Of a stretch of DNA of 64,000 bases, positions 57,968 through 64,000 are shown in pieces. The stretch is taken from contig OY757017.1 in NCBI GenBank assembly GCA_963580285.1, positions 14,210,538 through 14,274,537 of the forward strand. Direction: 5' to 3'. The translations under genes were made by a program, and so were the position numbers. This DNA comes from Lucinisca nassula (lineage: Eukaryota > Mollusca > Bivalvia > Lucinida > Lucinidae). The notes beneath the pieces were generated by a model. It did not search any database. It was not told the origin of the DNA and saw nothing but the letters and a program-made list of their open reading frames with translations. Positions within the stretch are counted from its first letter, which is position 1. Every line of letters starts with the position of its first letter.

Positions 57968-58284
57968 TCTGTCGTACCACTCGTTGCAAATGGCCCAAAA
58001 CATAGGTGAGATAACAAATAATAAAAGAGGCTGAAATAAAAAGGGTAAAACAAGAATCTCAAATCCCGGGCCAATGTCGGATAGCCTTGTCTGGTATGCG
58101 AGAAAATGATGTCTTTCATGGCCCATAAAATGGCATTGTTCTGACGAAAATGTTCAGATAATTTTCTTATTGCTTATCCACAGGTTAATGTTGCGAGCTA
58201 GAACCGCCTCACTGACGTAGTTCTAACGAGTGCAGAAAGTCGATTTTTTCCAGCTAGAATATGGTAAGCAATGCATACTCTTAA

Positions 58285-58489
58285 CCCTTGTCCTGCTGAA
58301 TATTCATATATGCCACACCCACTACTGATTATCAACCAATCAGATTACTTGATGCAAATTATTGCAACAAATTCATGAGCTGAATGACAAACAATGTAGA
58401 TCCTGATCAGATGGCTTCGTCAGAAGCCATCTGATCTGGATCTACATTGTTTCAAAGATAAGGCATATCCGGGATTAGCAGGACAAGGG
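58285..58489. mobile_element. piggyBac-like MITE, TTAA-flanked
   Basis: CCCTTGTCCTGCT / inverted AGCAGGACAAGGG, 13-bp perfect TIRs flanked by TTAA at 58281-58284 and 58490-58493. An inner hairpin AACAATGTAGATCCTGATCA / TGATCTGGATCTACATTGTT occupies the right half. A single terminus of the same kind stands at 47584. Confidence 0.75.
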
Positions 58490-58554
58490 TTAAACCCCTC
58501 TTTTCTGTATCAGTTGTGCTTTTACAATGTACTTGATGAGACCCGTTCATCGCA

Positions 58555-59119
58555 TGCCTCGGTCACAAATTCGGCGTGCCCCGGCCGACCTATACTAGAC
58601 GTGGTGGTTGGCCGAGCTGTCCAAGTCGAGAATGGGTCGACAGCGGGTGTCTGGCTCGGTTTTGGCAAAAAGTATGTCGTGCGGGGTATGAGGGGGACAT
58701 CCGCCTGGAATCTGGCGGTATCTGCCAGATTTTTGCGGGGAAGCATCGGCGTATACGCCGGGCGGAAATCGGCCGGTGTACTACAAATTACCGGCCGTAC
58801 GCCGGCCGTATACCTGGCGATTGTTTCTAGCCGGCCGAGCATCGATCTATGTTCCGCAGATGTCCGCCCAGTGCCCGGCCGGGTCTACGACGTCCGTACG
58901 AGTTCTACTCGAGGTTTATTCGATGTGCCACCGACCTAGAAGTCGGTGAGAATTCGGTGAGAATTTTAAGTGCGAGTTAAAATCTCACCGGGCCTCTCCC
59001 GACCACCACCGACGACCAAACATCCGGCGAGAAGCCGGCCGAACTCGAGCCCGATTTCACCCCAAATCAGTCGGCAAAATAGTCGGGCGGGGCCCGAATA
59101 GTGCTTTGTGACCGTGGCT
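58555..59119. mobile_element. GC-rich element with CGGTCACAAA inverted ends
   Basis: Left CCTCGGTCACAAATTCGG and right inverted AGCCACGGTCACAAAGCAC. The interior is far more GC-rich than its surroundings, with many GGCCG/CGGCC motifs. A 141-codon plus frame (58514-58939) and an antisense frame both follow from composition. Confidence 0.45.
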
Positions 59120-59260
59120 TTAATGCGACACAGATCAGGAACATTCTTCTTCGTTTCATTTAAAATACAAGAAAATAAAGAAACGGGAAATTAAATCACG
59201 CAGTGTTGTTTGCATATCTAACAACAAAATTTGCATATACATTGTCCCAGTGACATAATT

Positions 59261-59511
59261 GAGCCGGGGCACAGCGCTAGCATTTTCTACAATTTACATG
59301 TGCGCTCAGCGAAGACTCAGATAAGCCTGCGCATCCGCGCAGTCTGATCAGAGTCTTCGTTGTGCGCTCTAAGGATAGCTAGGGACCAAATGCTCCTTCA
59401 TGCAGCAAGAGAAGTCTCTGGTCAGACTACATGCGTGCGCAAGCTGATCTGATTCTTCACTGGGCGCACACGTTAATTGTAGGAAATGCTTCCCTCCGGC
59501 TCAGTGTAGAT
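59261..59511. mobile_element. Palindromic MITE
   Basis: TTGAGCCGGGGCACAGC and CTACAATTTACATGTGCGCT at the left are mirrored by GGGCGCACACGTTAATTGTAG and CTCCGGCTCAGTG at the right. An inner stem uses GATAAGCCTGCGC / GCGCAGTCTGATC. Confidence 0.55.
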
Positions 59512-59833
59512 CAAAGTCAACTTATCTTCGGCGGTCGCAACAAGGTCAGACTCGAACTGGTCTGCTCAGCTACATACAAGAGTGTCGAAATTCCAGATAT
59601 GGAAACTTGAGGTATTGTACTATACAGACACGGAACTCCAAAGTGCTGATCAGACTGCGCCGATGCGCAGGCTAATCTGCACATTGGCTGTTCGCAAATG
59701 ACAAAAGTATGTGTTCTAAGGACGTGGCTCATTATGTGTTTGTAGGTCTTAAATTTCCTTGTATTTTGTTTATCCTCTGTGCGACATGTTCTGAATTTAG
59801 CCCTTTTTAAAAAGTTTAGTACAAACATATATA

Positions 59834-60916
59834 AGCCCCGGTCCCACAGAGCTTGCGACCGCGATGCGACCTCTCCACGACTAAAAAAATGGCAATCGCG
59901 GAGCGGTTGCAGAAGTCGCAGAGAGGTTTTATAAAGGTTGCAGCAAGGTCGCGGGTAGGTCGCCAATCAAATTTAGTCGCCGATCGTCTTTTCTGCATGC
60001 ACAAAAGACTGGCTGCGACTGATTTTGATCGCAGACTAGTTGCAATTGTTTTCTAGACGTCGCAGACCAATCTCCGATCGATCGCCGAACAGTCACCGAT
60101 CGATCCCCGACCGAATTTATGCAAATTTGCCTGTAAATTCTAGCAACCTTATTACAACTTATCGGAGACTGGTCGCACACCGATCGCCAACTAATCGCCG
60201 ACTGATCCGCGATCGATCCACGACCTATCGGCGATCGGTCGGCAACTGTTCGGCGATGGGTCGGCGATCGATCGGAGATTGATCACTGATAAGTCGGCGA
60301 TTGATCTGCAACTGGTCGCCGACAAGCTGTAAAAAGGTGTTAAAACCACCGAACGATTATAGTGCCAACTACAATAAAAAAAAAACTGTTAACATCCTAG
60401 CATCATTTCGACGACAGCTTTCAAAGAGGCAACATGGTTCGGCGAAGCGGCACAGCCGAAAAAAACGGGAAGCAAGGCTCGGACACCACTTTCGTATGAC
60501 GAGGACTTGCAGCAGCCCAGAGAAGACTCTCAGCAGTCGAAAATTTAGTTTATTTTTGTCTGTATCAAAAAAAAAAAAAAAAAAAACGCAAAACAGTCTC
60601 CGACAAGTCGCCGATCGGTTTTATCCAGTCTCTGAAGAGTCGCCGATTGAACGTCGACTATAGTCCCCGATCATGTTTCACTTGTTGCAAGTCAGTCGCC
60701 CATCATACGGCGATTCTTCGGCGACAAGTCGCTGATCAATCGCCGACTTTGGGCAACATTAATCGCCGATTGTTCGGCGACCGGTCGCCGACTGGTCGGC
60801 GATCACATTTACGGAGCAAATTTAGTTGCAACAGTTGCAAAGGTCGCGGGCCAGTTGCAACGAAATCAGTTGCAGAGAGGTCGCATCGCAGTCGCAAGGT
60901 CTGTGGGACCGGGGCT
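59834..60916. mobile_element. TIR element with TA duplication and TCGCCGATC-rich interior
   Basis: TIRs of 42 bp match at 40 positions, beginning AGCCCCGGTCCCACAGA and continuing TTGCGAC..CGATGCGACCTCTC. TA flanks at 59832-59833 and 60917-60918. The interior is a dense series of CGATCGG, TCGCCGA and GGTCGGCGA motifs on both strands. No transposase. Tc1/mariner-type by TA duplication only. Confidence 0.7.
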
Positions 60917-60918
60917 TA

Positions 60919-62221
60919 AGCGATGGGGTTGAGCTTCGAGTTCTCAGTCCACAGCTCCACCCTTTTTGTCTAGCATTCGTAATATTCAACAAATATTGCA
61001 ACACATAGTTATGTGATAATATAGACTCTGGGGTTATTTGATTTTTCCAGTGTAAGTGTAAGATCGATTTTGTTTTACCGAGTGCACACCAACTTTGAAG
61101 AAGTATTTTCACGACTGGCGAGTTCATGTGCGAAATAAAATTGATGTTACACTGAAAAAAAACAAAAAAAAACAACAACAATTTTTCTGTTTCTTTTATG
61201 CTTTAAACTGTAATTTTGAATGCAATTTCAAGGCACCGGCCGTCACCACAGAAAACAAAAAATTTTCTCATGGCGATTTCGCGTCGAATTTAGAGGTGTT
61301 CAGTGGGTTTACAGGGTACAAAAAGGTATACATTGCACCTGGAAAATAGCAAGGGATGTTACTTTATCAAATGGTTCACTTGTAAATATCCGCAGCTGCT
61401 AAGCTTATCTGGCGTCGCGTGTATTAAATAGGTTACGTCGGTGCTAAAAGTGTTGTTATCAACATCTAAATGCCGTTCGAAACGTGCGTGGCATAATTTC
61501 TGTCATACGACATACATTATTTTCGTAACGCTAAATGACATCGAATAAACAGAATATATATGTTAATTTTCGATGATACATCGAATATCCAAAAATCTTA
61601 TCTTCACTCAACAAAAACCGTATCTTCACCTCTACAAAATCATGACAGCGAGGAGCTCTGGTCTCCCTAGCTTGACAGCTAACATTTTTGTGAATGTAGA
61701 AGACTGCAAATCAGTGTAATGACAGATAAGAAGATTAAATTCTAGGACAAGCAAAGTATAATTAGTTTTCCAGATTTTAGCAGAGTTGAACATATTTAGT
61801 TTCAACTGACCAGCCTGCACAAAACTTTCTTTTCTTTTCTTTCTTTTTTTTTTTTTGTTTTGGTTTTGTTTTGTTTAGTTTTGTTTTGTTTAGTTTCGGT
61901 TTTACAGCCCTTCCAAGATTATTTCACTTATTTTGAGGCAAGCGTTAATCAGAAGTCGGTTTTAATTGTGTTATATCGAAACACATGTTATGGATTGTGC
62001 TTTAAACGAGGTTGATTTGTATATGCTTGAAAATGACTTAATCGTAAATCCTCATCAAACTTTCTCAGGAAATTGGTCATTTGAAAGGTGGGGCAGACTC
62101 GTCAAATGAAAAGTCAAACCTGTTTCTTTTTCTTAGAAATGAATTAAAATAAATAGCTTTCATCTGCAGTTAAAAGTTGAGTTTTGTACTGGGCAACTAC
62201 TTGAGTGTTTCTAGATGTTTT
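60919..62221. other. Intergenic, one foldback MITE, no gene seen
   Basis: Holds a foldback MITE at 61048-61154 (CAGTGTAAGTGTAAGATCG / ATTGATGTTACACTG) and a T-rich TTTTGTTTTGTTTAG tract near 61855. No exon was recognised. Confidence 0.5.
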
Positions 62222-62235
62222 ACCAGCTCTGTATA

Positions 62236-62528
62236 GCGCCCCCGCCCATCGGGGCCTGGAGAAATAGATCGGGCTGCACGGTGCATCCGCGCAGAGCTGA
62301 AACCGACCGAATTTGAGTACTGGTAAACAGGTTAGGTCTAAGCCTTCCCGGGAAAAGTGATGCGAGTCGGACCGCTCCTTAAGCCCTAGCGCTTTCTATG
62401 GGCGGTAGGGCGTGAGATGTCATTTCATCTCAATGTCGGGTAAAAGTCCCACAAAATCGGAAGCAACGTCTCCAAAATGACCTCAATAGTGTTGACGGGG
62501 ACGTTAAACATCAACTCAAACAAACAAA
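62236..62528 (+). mobile_element. SINE family S, full length with 14-bp duplication
   Basis: GCGCCCCCGCCCATCGGGGC to ACATCAACTCAAACAAACAA, flanked by ACCAGCTCTGTATA at 62222-62235 and 62529-62542. This is the best-defined copy for setting family boundaries (293 bp). Confidence 0.85.
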
Positions 62529-62761
62529 ACCAGCTCTGTATAAAGGGTAACAAAATACCTATACCATATACTAATAGTCCAAAGCAGAGTCTGATAACAA
62601 AATAGAGAAATTTCAGAAAAACGTCAGGCTTTTGTAGAGGTGTGTTTGCAGTGGCGATATCGAATTCACTGAGAAATCTCTATATTTTCATTGAGAAACT
62701 ATTATTCTAGATTTAATTCGATCAATCAATCAATCATAAAATATACATTCTGTTGTTGCTG

Positions 62762-62899
62762 ACGCGACTCCTTTTAGACACGTACAAGGACTACGACATC
62801 GCCGAGTCATACGATTTGCCGAACTTGCCGGTGGTTGACATAAAAAGTCTTTCGTCATTTAGCGCCATTGCATTGCCTCCTCTTGACTTCTATCAATAA
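62762..62899 (+). CDS. Possible terminal-exon fragment ending at a polyadenylation signal
   Basis: A 45-codon frame has ordinary protein-like composition (LLLDTYKDYDIAESYDLPNL, PVVDIKSLSSFSAIALPPLD) and a TAA that overlaps AATAAA at 62895-62900. No start or confident acceptor was seen, and no family was recognised. It could equally be a stray open frame or a retroposed fragment. Confidence 0.22.
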   Translation, partial: TRLLLDTYKDYDIAESYDLPNLPVVDIKSLSSFSAIALPPLDFYQ

Positions 62900-62954
62900 A
62901 GACCTTCTGACTCTGAAATTAGTTTTAGAACAAGAAAGTCAAAATCTTTTAACC

Positions 62955-63512
62955 TGATTTGATAACAATTTTATGAAAGCCAATCCCGACAAATTCCTGT
63001 ATTGGTAATATTCTTTCCATATTGGCCAGGCGAGTATCAAATGTGATGATTGTGTGACCCTGCTGGGTGTTAATATCGATTACATGCTCAACTTTGATGA
63101 GCATGTTTCTGAAATATGTAAAAAGGCATTTCTGTAGTGCAACCAGCACAAACAAACTTGCGAAAATCCAAGAGAGGGTCCCTGAGATTCATCAATGATG
63201 ATTATTCATCCTCACTCAAGGACCTTCTAACTTCCACAAATACTCAACCTTTGCATGTACGCAGGCTCCAACAAATGTCCTGCGAAGTTTTTAAGATTGT
63301 AATGAAATGTCACCCGATTTTATTAGGGATCTTATTAGCTTAAAATTATCAAACTATAATTTCAGGAGCAACAAGACAGCAGATATTCCCAGAGTAAATA
63401 CTACAAGGTATGGACTGAGGTCTTTCAGATCCGAGGCGCCACGCATCTGGAATTGTCTTTGTAATGAACTGAGGCTAGCAGAATCCTATCCTCGGTTCCG
63501 TATATAGAATGC
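62955..63512 (+). mobile_element. Non-LTR retrotransposon (LINE) fragment, different lineage
   Basis: Read-through pieces include FDNNFMKANPDKF, VTLLGVNIDYMLNFDEHVSE and ICKKAF, then, after an internal deletion, SLRFINDDYSSSLKDLL, MSPDFIRDLISLK and TTRYGLRSFRSEAPRIWN. These are the RT thumb and C-terminal region of a LINE. Stops and frameshifts show it is dead. It differs in sequence from the LINE at 21760-23378. Confidence 0.75.
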
Positions 63513-64000
63513 TCCATTCCTGGAGCAGCCTCGGATGTGGATTCCCTCCATTTTGAGGTTAAAGTAGAAGTAAAAAAAAGATCAGGAATCGATACAATGA
63601 ACTTACTCCACCCATCAAAGACACCAAAGGGAAAGAAACACAAACATTAAGCGACCAGACCATAATGGAAACCTAAACAAAGGAAGGCCATAAGGACAGT
63701 CACTTTCCCACAAAATGGTCATATGGCCATCCAAAATTAAAAGACACAAGTGATACACACAGTAAGTAACAAACAACAACATAAATAAACCGCCACAGAA
63801 GAACCGCCTTGGAACGGTCAGTGGAAAGATTTCCACTGGGGGGGCTTAAATCGATTTTACGTGGCCACAATCCTCGTCCTTACTTCTGTCGCGATTTAGA
63901 CAAATAATTCGTTCAGTCCGCATGAAGGCCTCCTCAAGTTTACATGCTCATCTTTGTTGAGTTTGTTTTTCCACTGTTCAGGTGCATCATGTTTTGTATC
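63513..64000. other. Intergenic, no gene seen
   Basis: Short open frames on both strands without recognisable motifs. Confidence 0.4.

Noticed and set aside
58514..58939. 141-codon gene in a GC-rich region
   Set aside because: An antisense frame of similar length overlaps it, there is no recognisable domain, and it lies within inverted element ends. Kept only as a finding.

Overview
This is a window of animal nuclear DNA with few genes and very many repeats. I infer a mollusc, most likely a bivalve. The reasons are intron-poor LRR-TIR Toll-like receptor genes in a same-strand cluster, a (TTAGGG)n-type interstitial telomere block, several SINE families sharing a tail of the form GACG..GACGTTAAAC, hairpin MITEs, and elements built around a tandem core that resemble the 'pearl'/Helentron-type elements known from bivalves. 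The species cannot be fixed from sequence alone.

Genes. Only one complete protein-coding gene is convincing: a Toll-like receptor of 829 residues at 50483-52972 (minus), with its coding region in one exon. A second receptor on the same strand enters from the left edge (1-1529). It is open from signal peptide to LRRCT, and its membrane and TIR parts lie outside the window. A third locus, 49443-50171, is a truncated duplicate of the 3' end of the complete gene (LRRCT tail, membrane segment, TIR). It is broken by an in-frame stop and a one-base insertion. Both receptor genes have a good 3' splice acceptor 15-18 nt before the ATG, which suggests a shared 5'UTR intron.

Layout. 1-2 kb: partial receptor and a tandem-core element. 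2.7-4.4 kb: hairpins, a Tigger-like MITE, a LINE tail and a 420-bp repeat. 5.0-7.6 kb: a 2.5-kb DNA element with 6-bp target duplications, loaded with nested SINEs and MITEs. 8-20 kb: degenerate tandem repeats, microsatellites, a CTAG-rich element, tandem-core elements, hairpin MITEs and SINEs. 20.9-24.4 kb: a large hairpin, GC-rich duplicated units, an interstitial telomere block and a decayed LINE inside a possible hAT-like element. 26-31 kb: two elements with internal arrays (321 bp and about 168 bp). 31.7-37.8 kb: a 42-bp satellite with a 377-bp higher-order repeat, split by a Mutator/foldback-like element (9-bp duplication) and by a probable solo LTR. 38-43 kb: nested MITEs and a second copy of the 6-bp-duplication element. 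43.7-46.8 kb: a 3.1-kb element flanked by TTAA. 46.8-47.4 kb: a large trinucleotide microsatellite. 48-53 kb: the receptor locus. 53-64 kb: more MITEs and SINEs, two GC-rich TIR elements and a LINE remnant.

The genes form one story: a receptor family expanding by local duplication, with paralogs that differ in the number of leucine-rich repeats and a MITE at the junction of a partial duplication. Everything else is mobile or satellite DNA. Many insertion boundaries can be read to the base because target-site duplications survive. All family assignments come from motifs seen by eye; none was checked against a database.
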